Source of the DNA: Streptomyces sp. NBRC 109706
Lineage (GTDB): Bacteria; Actinomycetota; Actinomycetes; Streptomycetales; Streptomycetaceae
Reading direction: 5' to 3'
NCBI RefSeq assembly: GCF_000974485.1
Contig: NZ_BBOM01000011.1
Coordinates: forward strand, 619,347-683,346
Length of the DNA stretch: 64,000 nucleotides
Shown here: one piece after another, positions 44,901 to 52,903 of the stretch
How the letters are laid out: every line of letters begins with the position of its first letter
Position numbering within the stretch: the stretch's first letter is position 1
The notes under the pieces: model-generated
What the model was told of the DNA's origin: nothing
The model's input: only the letters and a program-made list of their open reading frames with translations
The model's database searches: none
Program-made: the position numbers and the translations under genes

Positions 44901-47616
44901 CTACTCCGTACTGGGCACCCCCCTCGTGCCGGACAGCACCCTCCTGGAACTCGTCGTCTCGGCCGGCGACCGACTCGGCTACGACCGCGTCGCCGAGCTG
45001 ACCACGCTCGCCCCCCTGGTGCTGGACGAACGCACCGCCAGCCAGATCCAGGTGGTCGTCGGCGCCCCCGACGATCTGACGGGACACCGCCCCGTACGGG
45101 TGTACGCGCGACCCGAACCACGCGACGGCGCCGAGACGCCCTGGAGCGAACACCTCACCGGACAGCTCGCCCACGGCGACGACACACCCCCGAACCACAC
45201 CACCCCCGCCATCCCGAGCCCCTGGCCACCGGCCGAGGCGACCGGCATCGACGTGACCACCGCCTACGCCGAAGCGGCCGAGAACGGCTACCACCACGGC
45301 CCCGCCTTCCGCGCCCTGGACGGCCTGTGGCGGCACGGCCACGAACTCCACGCCCGACTCGTCCTCACCGACGACCAGCGCGCCGAAGCACGCACCCATG
45401 TGCTGCACCCGGCGCTCTGGGACGCACTCACCCACCCACTGCTGCCCGGCGCACTCGCCGACCCGCCCGGCGCCACCGGCCTCCCCGTGACCTGGCGTGA
45501 CCTCCGGGTCCACGCCACGGGCGCCGCCCGACTCCGCGTCCGCCTGACCCCCGGCGAGGCCGCCGACACCGTCCGGCTGGTCGCCGTCGACGACGAGGGC
45601 GGCCTCGTCGTCACCGGCGAGATCGCCCGCCTGGAGCCCGCGACAACGGAACGACTGCGCGCGGCCCCCGGCACCCGCCCGCACTCCCTCCACCAGGTGA
45701 ACTGGGACCGGCCCACCGAGCCCTCCACTCCCCACATCCCCACCTCCTGGGCCCTGTTGGGGCCGGCCGACGCCGACCTCACCGCCGCACTGACGGCCGT
45801 GGCCCCCGTGACCACCCACCCGGACCTGGACGCGCTGACCCGGAGCGTCCAGGAGGGCGAGCCGACCGTGATCCTGCCGCTCACCTCTCCCACCCCCGCC
45901 GACCAGCCCCTCCCCGAAGCGGTGCGCACACACACGCTGCGGACGCTCGACCTGGTGCAACGGTGGCTCGCCGACGACCGCCTGACGGGCACCCCACTGG
46001 TGGTGGTGACGCGTGGTGGTATCTCGACGGGTGAGGGGGATCCGGGGGGTTTGGCGGCTTCGGGTGTGTGGGGTCTGGTGCGGAGTGCGCAGACGGAGAA
46101 TCCGGGTCGGTTTGTTCTGGTGGATCTGGATGATGACGGGCGTTCGGTTGCCGCGTTGTCGGTGGCTCTGGGGACGGGTGAGCCTCAGCTGGCGATCCGC
46201 TCCGGGACGGTGCTGGTGCCACGCCTGGCCCGGGCGGCGGGCGAGTCAAGCACGGGCAGCGGTCTGGGCGTTGGAACGGTGTTGGTGACGGGTGGTACGG
46301 GTGTGTTGGGTGGTTTGGTGGCGCGGCATGCGGTGGTGGAGCACGGGGTGCGCAGCCTGTTGTTGGTCAGCCGCAGCGGCCCTGCGGCTCCGGGCGCCGC
46401 CGAACTGGTGGCGGAGTTGGAGGAGTTGGGTGCGCGGGTCGCGGTGGTTGCCTGTGATGTGGCGGACCGTGCGGCGCTGCGTGAGGTGTTGGTCGAGGCC
46501 GTTCCCGGGGAGTTCCCGCTGTCTGCTGTGGTGCATACGGCGGGGGTGTTGGACGACGGGGTGATCGGCTCGTTGACGCCGGAGCGGGTGTCGGCGGTGC
46601 TGCGTCCCAAGGTGGATGCGGCGTGGAACCTCCATGAACTCACCCGCGACCTCGACCTGGACGCGTTTGTTCTCTATTCCTCCGTGGCCGGTCTGATCGG
46701 CGGTCCTGGGCAGGGCAACTACGCGGCGGCCAACACCTTCCTCGATGCCCTCGCCCGCCACCGTCGTTCGCTCAACCTGCCTGCCACATCTCTTGCTTGG
46801 GGGTTGTGGGGGAGTTCTGGGTCGGGTGGCGGGATGGGTGAGGGGTTGGGGGGTGCGGATCTGCGGCGGATGGCGCGGGCGGGGGTGCGGGCGTTGGGTG
46901 ATGTGGAGGGGATGGCGTTGTTCGATGCGGGGGTGGCGTCGGGTGCGTCGGCCGTGGTGCCGGTGGGGTTGGATCTGCGGGCGTTGCGGGGGCTGGGGGA
47001 TGGGGTGCCGGCGGTGTTGCGGGGTGTGGTGGGCTCGGTGGTGCGGCGGGGTGTCGCGGAGGCCGTTGCGGTTGACGGCATGGCGGAGTTGGTGTCGCGG
47101 TTGGCGGGTTTGTCGGGGGTGGAGCGGGTGCGGTTGGTGGGGGAGATGGTGCGCGGTCAGGTGGCCGCCGTGTTGGGTCATCCCGATCCCGAGGCGATCG
47201 AAACGGACCGGCAGTTCAAGGCGTTGGGGTTCGATTCCCTGACGGCGGTCGAGTTGCGCAACCGTCTCAAGACGGTGACCGGGCTGACGCTCCCCGCCGC
47301 CCTGATCTTCGACTACCCCACCCCCGACACCCTCGCCGCCTACCTCACCACCCAACTCGCCCCACCGCTCGACACGACCACAGGAGCGGACGGCGAGAGC
47401 GAAGAGGACCTGCGGGTACGTCAGCTGCTCGACTCCATCCCCATCAGCCGGTTCCGACGGGCGGGCCTCCTCGACATGCTCCTCGGCCTCGCCGGCGAGG
47501 ACACCGAAGCCAAACCGGACGCCGCCACCCCCGAACCCGACGAAGAACCGCTGTCCATCGACGAGATGGACGACGAAGCGCTGCTGCGCCTGGCCATCGA
47601 CGGCTCGAACAACTGA
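38911..47616 (+). CDS. type I PKS: modules 5 and 6
   Basis: A 2901-residue synthase with an N-terminal docking coiled coil (about 1-40), module 5 (KS-AT-ACP, no reduction), module 6 (KS-AT-DH-KR-ACP) and a C-terminal docking tail (MDDEALLRLAIDGSNN). Module 5 AT is malonyl type. Module 6 AT carries the unusual AAGH motif expected for larger alkylmalonyl extenders, and its DH lacks the catalytic His. The GTG start follows GAGGAAGTGACACG. Domain content predicts a ketone set by module 5 and a free hydroxyl next to an ethyl or larger branch set by module 6. The next PKS gene follows after 19 bp. Confidence 0.95.
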   Translation: MQEDHAGQKDQQAQQEKVVEYLRKVTADLRQARQRIDDLEYRSNEPIAIVGMACRFPGGVGSPEDLWNLVKHGRDAISAFPDDRGWNLEELYDADPDHPGTSYVRDGGFLYAAPEFDAGFFGISPREALAMDPQQRMLLEIAWETVEQAGIDASTLRGSDTGVFVGATGQEYGPRVGAAPESVEGVLLTGSTLSIMSGRIAYQLGFVGPAVTVDTACSSSLVALHQAVRALRSGECGMALAGGVAIMSTPSGFIEFSRQRGLSNDGRCRAFAAGADGTGWGEGAGMLLLERLSDARRNGHRVLAVVRGSAVNQDGASNGLTAPSGPAQQRVIRQALANAGLSTSDVDAVEAHGTGTRLGDPIEADALLATYGRGRPADRPLWLGSVKSNIGHTQAAAGVAGVIKMVLAMRHGVLPRTLHVDEPTPHVDWSSGAVELLTEARPWPESDRPRRAAVSAFGISGTNTHVIVEQYASTEPEPGEVSGAVVPWVVSGRSVAGLRAQAGRLASVLRADESVSVGGVASALVLSRSLFEHRGVVVGRERDELLSGLEGLARGEGIAGVVSGGGVGVVFTGQGSQRVGMGLGLAAEFPVFAEHFSEVCGLFDELLGLSLREVIASGVGLEGTGLAQCALFAVEVGLFRLLESFDVPVGVVGGHSVGEIVAAHVAGVLSLSDAVRLVEARGRLMQALPTGGAMAALEATEEETGSLLDDHPGVDLAAVNGPRSVVVSGPETAVVDAMEDIRGRGRRVKRLAVSHAFHSRLMDPMLAEFHRVVAGLSFAPARLPLVSALEGRTATDEELSTPEYWVRHVRQPVRFADIVHTMHDEYQVRRFLELGPDAVLTPQIEAALTDQQPEPTTVPALRADRPEPDTFLTALAHLHVHGTPVNWTPHLNPTPHRHIDLPTYAFQRRRYWLDAPEATPAGSRATPAPLDPVTATAAEEESSPGALLHQWLAGRTGAQRERALHDFVREQVASALGYDDPAEIAPDRAFAELGLTSITAVDLRGRLNEATGLRLPVGLAFDFPTTRALAARLDSELTGTTTELVQAQRAGQDDDDPVVVIGMACRFPGGVATPDDLWRLVADGVDAVTPFPEDRGWDTEGLYDPDPDRSGRTYARDGGFLHEAPDFDADFFGISPREALGMDPQQRLLLETSWEALERGGVNPASVRGTQVGVFVGASWQAYGPELSAAPEQVEGRLLTGGAPSIMSGRVAYELGLNGPALTIDTACSSSLVGVHLAAQALRGGECRMALAGGVTVMSTPGAFVEFSRQRGLAPDGRCKAFAASADGTNFAEGIGMLVLERLSDARRDGHRVLAVVRGTAINQDGASNGLTAPNGQAQQRVIRQALANAGLSAVDVDVVEAHGTGTRLGDPIEAEALLATYGQDRPDGRPLWLGSLKSNIGHTQHASGVAGIIKMIQSMRQGVLPRTLHVDRPTPDVDWTSGSIELLTEPRPWTDTERPRRAAVSSFGFSGTNAHIILEAPTPQPAPTPTPDNEPPRDDAETEHTVLPWVLTARGDAALRDQAAALHRSVERTPDTDTADIAWSLTATRAVLENRAVVLGEDRSSLIAALGELAAGTPSESVVTGTATAGSERVVFVFPGQGAQWEGMAAELLDSAPVFARSMARCDAALAEFTGWSVLDVVRRVEGAPPLRRVDVLQPALFAVMVSLAELWRSLGVEPAAVVGHSQGEIAAAHVVGGLSLRDAARLVALRSLALLRLSGRGAMASLPLSVSEVEKRLTPWSDALSVAAITGPNVTVVSGAPEALDALLAEVAADGVRARRIPGVDAAGHSPQVEELREHLLDVLSAVRPRPSTIPFYSTVTGTQLDTAELDADYWYRNMREPVRFQPAVQALAEQTRAGVVVEVSPHPVLTIGIQETVDALDTDALVLGTLRRDNGGPVQFLHALAQVFVRGANVNWNALFDTTGPRLPVDLPTYAFQRTRFWLPAGSGQGDVTSAGLSPADHPLLGAEVPVAGEDGTLVLTGRLGLRTHRWLADYSVLGTPLVPDSTLLELVVSAGDRLGYDRVAELTTLAPLVLDERTASQIQVVVGAPDDLTGHRPVRVYARPEPRDGAETPWSEHLTGQLAHGDDTPPNHTTPAIPSPWPPAEATGIDVTTAYAEAAENGYHHGPAFRALDGLWRHGHELHARLVLTDDQRAEARTHVLHPALWDALTHPLLPGALADPPGATGLPVTWRDLRVHATGAARLRVRLTPGEAADTVRLVAVDDEGGLVVTGEIARLEPATTERLRAAPGTRPHSLHQVNWDRPTEPSTPHIPTSWALLGPADADLTAALTAVAPVTTHPDLDALTRSVQEGEPTVILPLTSPTPADQPLPEAVRTHTLRTLDLVQRWLADDRLTGTPLVVVTRGGISTGEGDPGGLAASGVWGLVRSAQTENPGRFVLVDLDDDGRSVAALSVALGTGEPQLAIRSGTVLVPRLARAAGESSTGSGLGVGTVLVTGGTGVLGGLVARHAVVEHGVRSLLLVSRSGPAAPGAAELVAELEELGARVAVVACDVADRAALREVLVEAVPGEFPLSAVVHTAGVLDDGVIGSLTPERVSAVLRPKVDAAWNLHELTRDLDLDAFVLYSSVAGLIGGPGQGNYAAANTFLDALARHRRSLNLPATSLAWGLWGSSGSGGGMGEGLGGADLRRMARAGVRALGDVEGMALFDAGVASGASAVVPVGLDLRALRGLGDGVPAVLRGVVGSVVRRGVAEAVAVDGMAELVSRLAGLSGVERVRLVGEMVRGQVAAVLGHPDPEAIETDRQFKALGFDSLTAVELRNRLKTVTGLTLPAALIFDYPTPDTLAAYLTTQLAPPLDTTTGADGESEEDLRVRQLLDSIPISRFRRAGLLDMLLGLAGEDTEAKPDAATPEPDEEPLSIDEMDDEALLRLAIDGSNN
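39040..42020 (+). other. PKS module 5 (KS-AT-ACP, malonyl, non-reducing)
   Basis: KS Cys217; AT Ser656 in GHSVGE and HAFH at 755-758; ACP Ser997. The ACP motif reads LGLTS, with Thr996 replacing the usual Asp before the phosphopantetheine serine. No KR, DH or ER fits in the short AT-ACP linker. Predicted: ketone at C7. Confidence 0.87.
42080..47360 (+). other. PKS module 6 (KS-AT-DH*-KR-ACP, alkylmalonyl, DH inactive)
   Basis: KS Cys1228; AT Ser1687 in GHSQGE, specificity motif AAGH at 1788-1791 (known ethylmalonyl ATs read TAGH or VAGH). The DH motif reads YSVLGTPLVPD with Tyr1998 at the catalytic His position; Asp2171 in DALTH remains, and the usual YGPxFQ segment reads HHGPAFR. KR LDD (D2548, D2549) and Tyr2604 intact; ACP Ser2776. 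Predicted: C5 hydroxyl kept, alkyl branch at C4. Confidence 0.85.
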
Positions 47617-47635
47617 CACCCGAGGGGAGAGCGCG

Positions 47636-50600
47636 ATGACCACATCAACCGACCGCTACCGTCAGGCACTTCGGCAGTCGCTGAAGGAGACCGAACGGCT
47701 ACGCCAGCAGAACCGGCGGCTCGTCAGCGCGATGACGGAGCCGATCGCCATCGTCGGCATGGCCTGCCGGTTCCCCGGCGGCGTCGAGTCCCCGGACGAC
47801 CTGTGGCGGCTGGTGGCCGACGGCGAGGACGCCATCTCGACCTTTCCGACCACCCGAGGCTGGCCCGACGACCTCTACGACCCGGACCCCGAGCGCCCCG
47901 GCCGGACCAACACCAACGAAGGCGGCTTTGTCCACAACGCCGACACCTTCGACGCGGCGTTCTTCGAGATATCGCCCCGCGAGGCCCTTGGCATGGATCC
48001 TCAGCAACGTCTGCTGCTGGAGACCGCGTGGGAGACCATCGAACACGCCGGCATCGACGCGGCCGAACTGCAGGGCAGCGACACGGCCGTCTTCGTCGGC
48101 GGCAACGGCCAGGACTACCCGTTGCTGCTGTTGACCACCGCCCCCGAGGCGGTCGAGGGCTTTGTCATCACGGGCAACGCCGCGAGCGTGACCTCGGGCC
48201 GTATCTCCTACCAACTCGGCTTTGTGGCCCCTGCGGTGAGCGTCGACACGGCCTGCTCCTCCTCGCTGGTGGCGCTGCATCTGGCGACCCAGGCGCTGCG
48301 CTCCGGCGAATGCTCGCTGGCGCTGGCCGGCGGGGTCACCGTGATGGCCTCACCCTCCAGCTTTGTCGAGTTCAGCCGCCAGGGCGGGCTGGCCGCCGAC
48401 GGTCGCTGCAAGGCGTTCGCTGCGGGTGCGGATGGGACGGGGTGGGGTGAGGGTGCGGGGATGTTGTTGTTGGAGCGGTTGTCGGACGCTCGACGGAATG
48501 GTCATCGGGTGTTGGCGGTGGTGCGGGGTTCGGCGGTGAACCAGGACGGTGCGTCCAACGGCCTGACCGCGCCTAACGGTCCCTCCCAACAGCGGGTGAT
48601 TCGGCAGGCGTTGGCGAATGCGGGTCTGTCGGCGTCGGATGTGGACGTGGTGGAGGCGCATGGGACGGGGACGCGGCTTGGTGATCCGATCGAGGCGGAT
48701 GCGCTGCTGGCGACGTATGGGCGGGGGCGGTCGGCGGATCGTCCGTTGTGGTTGGGGTCGGTGAAGTCGAATATCGGGCATACCCAGGCGGCCGCCGGTG
48801 TGGCGGGGGTTATCAAGATGGTGCTGGCCATGCGGCACGGGGTCCTGCCGCAGACGCTGCATGTGGACGAGCCCACGCCCCATGTCGACTGGTCTTCCGG
48901 CGCGGTGCAGCTGTTGACGGAGGCCCGCCCCTGGCCCGAAACCGAACGCTTACGGCGCGCCGCCGTCTCGTCCTTCGGCGTCAGCGGCACCAATGCGCAT
49001 GTGGTGTTGGAACAGGCCGAACCGGAGCCGGAGCCGGTTGGGACGTCGGGGGCTTCTGGTGTTGTGGTGCCGTGGGTGGTGTCGGGGCGTTCGGCGGCGG
49101 GGTTGCGTGCGCAGGCGGGGCGGTTGGCGCAGGTTTTGCGGGCGGATGAGAGCGTGAGTGTGGGTGGGGTGGCGTCGGCGTTGGTGTTGTCGCGTTCGTT
49201 GTTTGAGCATCGGGGTGTGGTGGTGGGTCGGGAGCGGGGGGAGTTGCTGTCCGGTCTGGAGGGGTTGGCTCGTGGTGAGGGGATTGCGGGTGTGGTCTCG
49301 GGTGGTGGGGTGGGTGTGGTGTTCACCGGTCAGGGGTCCCAGCGGGTGGGGATGGGGTTGGGGTTGGCGGCGGAGTTTCCGGTGTTCGCCGAGCACTTCT
49401 CCGAGGTGTGTGGGTTGTTCGACGAGCTGTTGGGTCTGTCTCTGCGCGAGGTGATCGCGTCGGGGGTGGGGTTGGAGGGGACGGGGCTGGCGCAGTGCGC
49501 GCTGTTCGCTGTCGAGGTCGGGCTTTTCCGTCTGTTGGAGTCGTTCGACGTTCCGGTGGGGGTGGTGGGTGGTCATTCGGTGGGTGAGATCGTGGCCGCA
49601 CATGTTGCCGGGGTGTTGTCGCTGTCGGATGCGGTGCGCCTGGTGGAGGCGCGGGGGCGGTTGATGCAGGCGCTGCCAACGGGCGGCGCGATGGCGGCAC
49701 TTGAGGCCACCGAGGAGGAGACCGGTAGCCTGCTGGCCGATCATCCCGGGGTGGATCTGGCGGCGGTGAACGGTCCACGTTCCGTAGTGGTCTCCGGCCC
49801 CGAAACGGCCGTGGTCGATGCCATGGAAGTGGTGCGGGGTTGGGGTCGGAGGGTGAAGCGGCTGGCGGTCAGCCACGCCTTCCATTCCCGGTTGATGGAT
49901 CCGATGTTGGCGGAGTTCCGCCGGGTGGTGGCCGGCCTCTCCTTCGCTCCCGCGCGCCTTCCGTTGGTTTCCGCGCTCGAAGGGCGCACCGCCACGGATG
50001 AGGAGCTGTCGGCGCCCGAGTACTGGGTGCGGCATGTGCGCCAGCCCGTCCGCTTCGCCGACATCGTCCACACCATGCACGACGAGTATCAGGTCCGCCG
50101 GTTCCTCGAACTCGGCCCCGACGCGGTCCTCACCCCCCAGATCGAAGCAGCCCTCACCGATCAGCAACCCGAACCCACCACCGTCCCCGCCCTACGCGCC
50201 GACCGCCCCGAACCCGACACCTTCCTCACCGCCCTCGCCCACCTCCATGTCCACGGCACCCCCGTCAACTGGACCACCCACCTCAACCCCACCCCCCACC
50301 GCCACATCGACCTCCCCACCTACGCCTTCCAACGCGAACGGTTCTGGATCGACGCACCCGAAGGAGGCGACGGAACGGCGCTCGGGCGGGCCTTCCAGCG
50401 GAACGCCGACCCCGTGGACGGGGGGATGAGCATCCGGGAACAGATCGCCCAACAGCCGGAGGCAGAACGCCGGTTGACGGTGGACGAGGTGGTGCGCGAC
50501 GCGGTCGGCGGAGTGCTGGGCTACGCGGGCCGCGAGCTGTCCCGGGAGCGAAACTTCACCGAGTTGGGGCTCAACTCCCTCACCGCATCCGAGCTGCGCG

Positions 50601-51604
50601 GCGCCATCAACCGCGCGCTGGGGCTGCGTCTGCCGGTCGGCGCCGTCTTCGACCATCCGACCATCGCAGCGCTGACCCGGTTCCTCGCCGGCGAGCTGGC
50701 CCGTGAACTGCCCACCGAAACCAGCCCACTTGCGCCGCGCGGCCCGCTGGTCACGCTCTTCCAGGCCGCCTGCGCGGCCGGCAAGGCGCAGGAGGGCATG
50801 GAACTGCTCGCCGTGGCGGCCGATCTCCGCGAGGCGACGGACGCCGGACCCGCCGAGTACCTTGCCCGTGAGCCGGCCCGGTTCGCCGAAGGCGCCGAGC
50901 GACCCGTGCTGATCTGCCTGCCGTCCCTGGTGGCGCCGGCGACCCCCTACCAGTACGCGCGCATCGCGGAGAGATTCCACGATATCCGGGACCTCCGGGT
51001 GGTCGTGCCCTCCGGATACGAACAGAAGGAGCATCTGCCGGAATCTCTGGAATCCGCCGTCGAGCTGCATGCCGAGGCGGTGCGTCAGGCGGCGGAAGGC
51101 TCCCCTTTCGTCCTGGTCGGATACTCCTCGGGCGGTTGGCTCGCGCATGCGCTCGCGCAATCCCTGGAGGACAGCGGAGTTCCGCCCGCCGGCGTGGTAC
51201 TGCTCGACAGCTATCTGCCGGACGACGCCGAAATAGCCGCGCTGCAGACCGCGTTGTACCGCGAGATCGCCGGTAAGGAACAGCTGGTCGATCTCATCGA
51301 CGACGTCAAACTCGCTGCGATGGGACGGTATCTCCACCTCTTCCGCGACTGGTCCCCCCAGCAGATCCACGCCCCCACGCTCTTTGTGGCAGCCGCCACC
51401 TTCACCGACCCGGAACCGGAGCCGGATTCGGGCCTGAAACGGGAACCAGCTTCAGGCGCCTCCTGGCCCCTGCCGCACACCCGGGAAGAGGTTCCCGGAA
51501 GCCATCTGTCCATGATCGAGGAATTCGCGGCGGAGACCGCCGAGGCCCTGCAACGCTGGTTGGCTGGCTCTCCCAGCGCGCGCGGCGCAGAAAGGGACGA
51601 GTAA
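47636..51604 (+). CDS. type I PKS: module 7 with terminal thioesterase
   Basis: A 1322-residue synthase: N-terminal docking helix (about 1-33), KS (Cys207), AT (Ser648, HAFH 747-750, malonyl), ACP (about 949-1021, Ser981 in LGLNS with Asn replacing the usual Asp) and a type I thioesterase (about 1089-1318) with Ser1164 in GYSSGG and His1290 in GSHLSM. No reductive domains, so a beta-ketoacyl chain reaches the TE. With the delta-hydroxyl left by module 6, six-membered lactonisation to a 4-hydroxy-5,6-dihydropyran-2-one is the simplest release. ATG 47636 follows GGGGAGAGCGCG. A TTA codon is at residue 439. The stop overlaps the next gene's ATG by one base (TAATG), indicating translational coupling to the P450. 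Confidence 0.95.
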   Translation: MTTSTDRYRQALRQSLKETERLRQQNRRLVSAMTEPIAIVGMACRFPGGVESPDDLWRLVADGEDAISTFPTTRGWPDDLYDPDPERPGRTNTNEGGFVHNADTFDAAFFEISPREALGMDPQQRLLLETAWETIEHAGIDAAELQGSDTAVFVGGNGQDYPLLLLTTAPEAVEGFVITGNAASVTSGRISYQLGFVAPAVSVDTACSSSLVALHLATQALRSGECSLALAGGVTVMASPSSFVEFSRQGGLAADGRCKAFAAGADGTGWGEGAGMLLLERLSDARRNGHRVLAVVRGSAVNQDGASNGLTAPNGPSQQRVIRQALANAGLSASDVDVVEAHGTGTRLGDPIEADALLATYGRGRSADRPLWLGSVKSNIGHTQAAAGVAGVIKMVLAMRHGVLPQTLHVDEPTPHVDWSSGAVQLLTEARPWPETERLRRAAVSSFGVSGTNAHVVLEQAEPEPEPVGTSGASGVVVPWVVSGRSAAGLRAQAGRLAQVLRADESVSVGGVASALVLSRSLFEHRGVVVGRERGELLSGLEGLARGEGIAGVVSGGGVGVVFTGQGSQRVGMGLGLAAEFPVFAEHFSEVCGLFDELLGLSLREVIASGVGLEGTGLAQCALFAVEVGLFRLLESFDVPVGVVGGHSVGEIVAAHVAGVLSLSDAVRLVEARGRLMQALPTGGAMAALEATEEETGSLLADHPGVDLAAVNGPRSVVVSGPETAVVDAMEVVRGWGRRVKRLAVSHAFHSRLMDPMLAEFRRVVAGLSFAPARLPLVSALEGRTATDEELSAPEYWVRHVRQPVRFADIVHTMHDEYQVRRFLELGPDAVLTPQIEAALTDQQPEPTTVPALRADRPEPDTFLTALAHLHVHGTPVNWTTHLNPTPHRHIDLPTYAFQRERFWIDAPEGGDGTALGRAFQRNADPVDGGMSIREQIAQQPEAERRLTVDEVVRDAVGGVLGYAGRELSRERNFTELGLNSLTASELRGAINRALGLRLPVGAVFDHPTIAALTRFLAGELARELPTETSPLAPRGPLVTLFQAACAAGKAQEGMELLAVAADLREATDAGPAEYLAREPARFAEGAERPVLICLPSLVAPATPYQYARIAERFHDIRDLRVVVPSGYEQKEHLPESLESAVELHAEAVRQAAEGSPFVLVGYSSGGWLAHALAQSLEDSGVPPAGVVLLDSYLPDDAEIAALQTALYREIAGKEQLVDLIDDVKLAAMGRYLHLFRDWSPQQIHAPTLFVAAATFTDPEPEPDSGLKREPASGASWPLPHTREEVPGSHLSMIEEFAAETAEALQRWLAGSPSARGAERDE

Positions 51605-52830
51605 TGTCCGATACATCGAGCACGGCGGGCCAAATGGACCTGCTGAGCCGGGAATTCACGCAGAACCCGCATCTTCCCTATCGCAGGATGCGCGACGACG
51701 GAGTGGTGCGCAGGCATGTCGTGAAAACCCTGGCGACGGAGTTACACGCCTGGGTCGTCACCGGATACGAGGAATCCCGCGCGATGCTCGCCGACCCTCG
51801 GCTCTCCAAGGAGGCCGAGGAACTGCTGAAGGTCATGGCTGCGCAGACGGTGCGCCCCGGCGAGACCATCGCCCAGACGCCGCGCAGCATGCTGTTCAGC
51901 GACCCGCCCGACCACACCCGCCTGCGCAAACTGATCGGCAACGCGTTCACCATGCGCCGGGTCAGGGAGCTTCGGCCCTGGATCGAGGAGACCACCGACG
52001 GACTGCTCGACTCGGTCCGGCCGGGGGAGCCGTTCGACCTCGTCGAGCGGATCGCCATGGCGCTGCCGATCTACGTCATCGGCAAGCTGCTGGGCGTGCC
52101 GCCCGAACGCCGGGACGACTTCCGTTCCTGGAACGGGGTGTTGGCCGGCCTGGAGACCTCCGCCGAGGAGAAGGGGAAGGCACACCAGCTGGCGTTCTCC
52201 TACCTCAGGGAACTCATCGCGGACAAGCGTCGCGCCCCCGGCGACGACATGGTCTCCGCGCTGACCGAGATCCAGGAGGACGGCACCCGGCTCACCGAGC
52301 CCGAACTGCTCTCCACCATCTTCCTGTTGATGAACGCGGGCTATGAAACCACCGCCCATATGATCAGCAGCGGAACGCTGGCGTTGCTCCAGACGCCGCA
52401 CCAGCGGGAACTGCTGCGCCGCGACCCGACCCTGGTACCGGGGGCCGTCGAGGAGTTCCTTCGCTACGAGAGCCCGCTCAATCTCTCCACCATCCGCTTC
52501 ACGGCAAGCCCGGTTCGCCTGGGCGATGTCACCATCCCCGCCAACGAGATCGTCTTCATCTCGTTGCTCTCCGCGAACCGCGATCCGGAGAAGTTCGACG
52601 AGCCCGACACCTTCGACGTCCTCCGGGCGAACAAGTCGCATCTGTCGTTCGGTCACGGAATCCACCACTGCATCGGCGCCCCACTGGCCCGAATGGAGGG
52701 CGAAATCGTCTTCCGCAAGCTGCTCGAACGGTTCGGCACCTGGCAACTGGGAGTACCGGCCGAAGAGTTGGAGTGGAAGTACAGCGCGCAGTTCCGCGGT
52801 CTTGAACGCCTGCCCATTCGCCTCTCCTGA
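51604..52830 (+). CDS. cytochrome P450 (first)
   Basis: A 408-residue bacterial P450. Heme motif FGHGIHHCIG with ligand Cys356; I-helix motif NAGYETTAH with the acid-alcohol pair; K-helix ExxR in EEFLRYE. It is translationally coupled to the last PKS gene. Its most likely job is oxidation of the released polyketide; which carbon is inference, but the allylic C16 methyl is an attractive site. Leu47 is encoded by TTA. The stop codon lies at the start of a three-copy imperfect tandem repeat. Confidence 0.92.
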   Translation: MSDTSSTAGQMDLLSREFTQNPHLPYRRMRDDGVVRRHVVKTLATELHAWVVTGYEESRAMLADPRLSKEAEELLKVMAAQTVRPGETIAQTPRSMLFSDPPDHTRLRKLIGNAFTMRRVRELRPWIEETTDGLLDSVRPGEPFDLVERIAMALPIYVIGKLLGVPPERRDDFRSWNGVLAGLETSAEEKGKAHQLAFSYLRELIADKRRAPGDDMVSALTEIQEDGTRLTEPELLSTIFLLMNAGYETTAHMISSGTLALLQTPHQRELLRRDPTLVPGAVEEFLRYESPLNLSTIRFTASPVRLGDVTIPANEIVFISLLSANRDPEKFDEPDTFDVLRANKSHLSFGHGIHHCIGAPLARMEGEIVFRKLLERFGTWQLGVPAEELEWKYSAQFRGLERLPIRLS

Positions 52831-52871
52831 GCAGAACCCCCCTGAGCAGACCCACCCCTGACCAGAGCCCC
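52826..52871 (+). repeat. three imperfect 15-16 bp tandem repeats across the P450 stop
   Basis: Units at 52826-52840, 52841-52856 and 52857-52871 start CCTGAGCAGA, CCTGAGCAGA and CCTGACCAGA. The first contains the P450 stop codon TGA. The repeats fill most of the 73-bp gap before the SnoaL-like gene. Confidence 0.7.
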
Positions 52872-52903
52872 ACCACGCAATTCGACACCGAAGGAGCGGA
52901 CAC

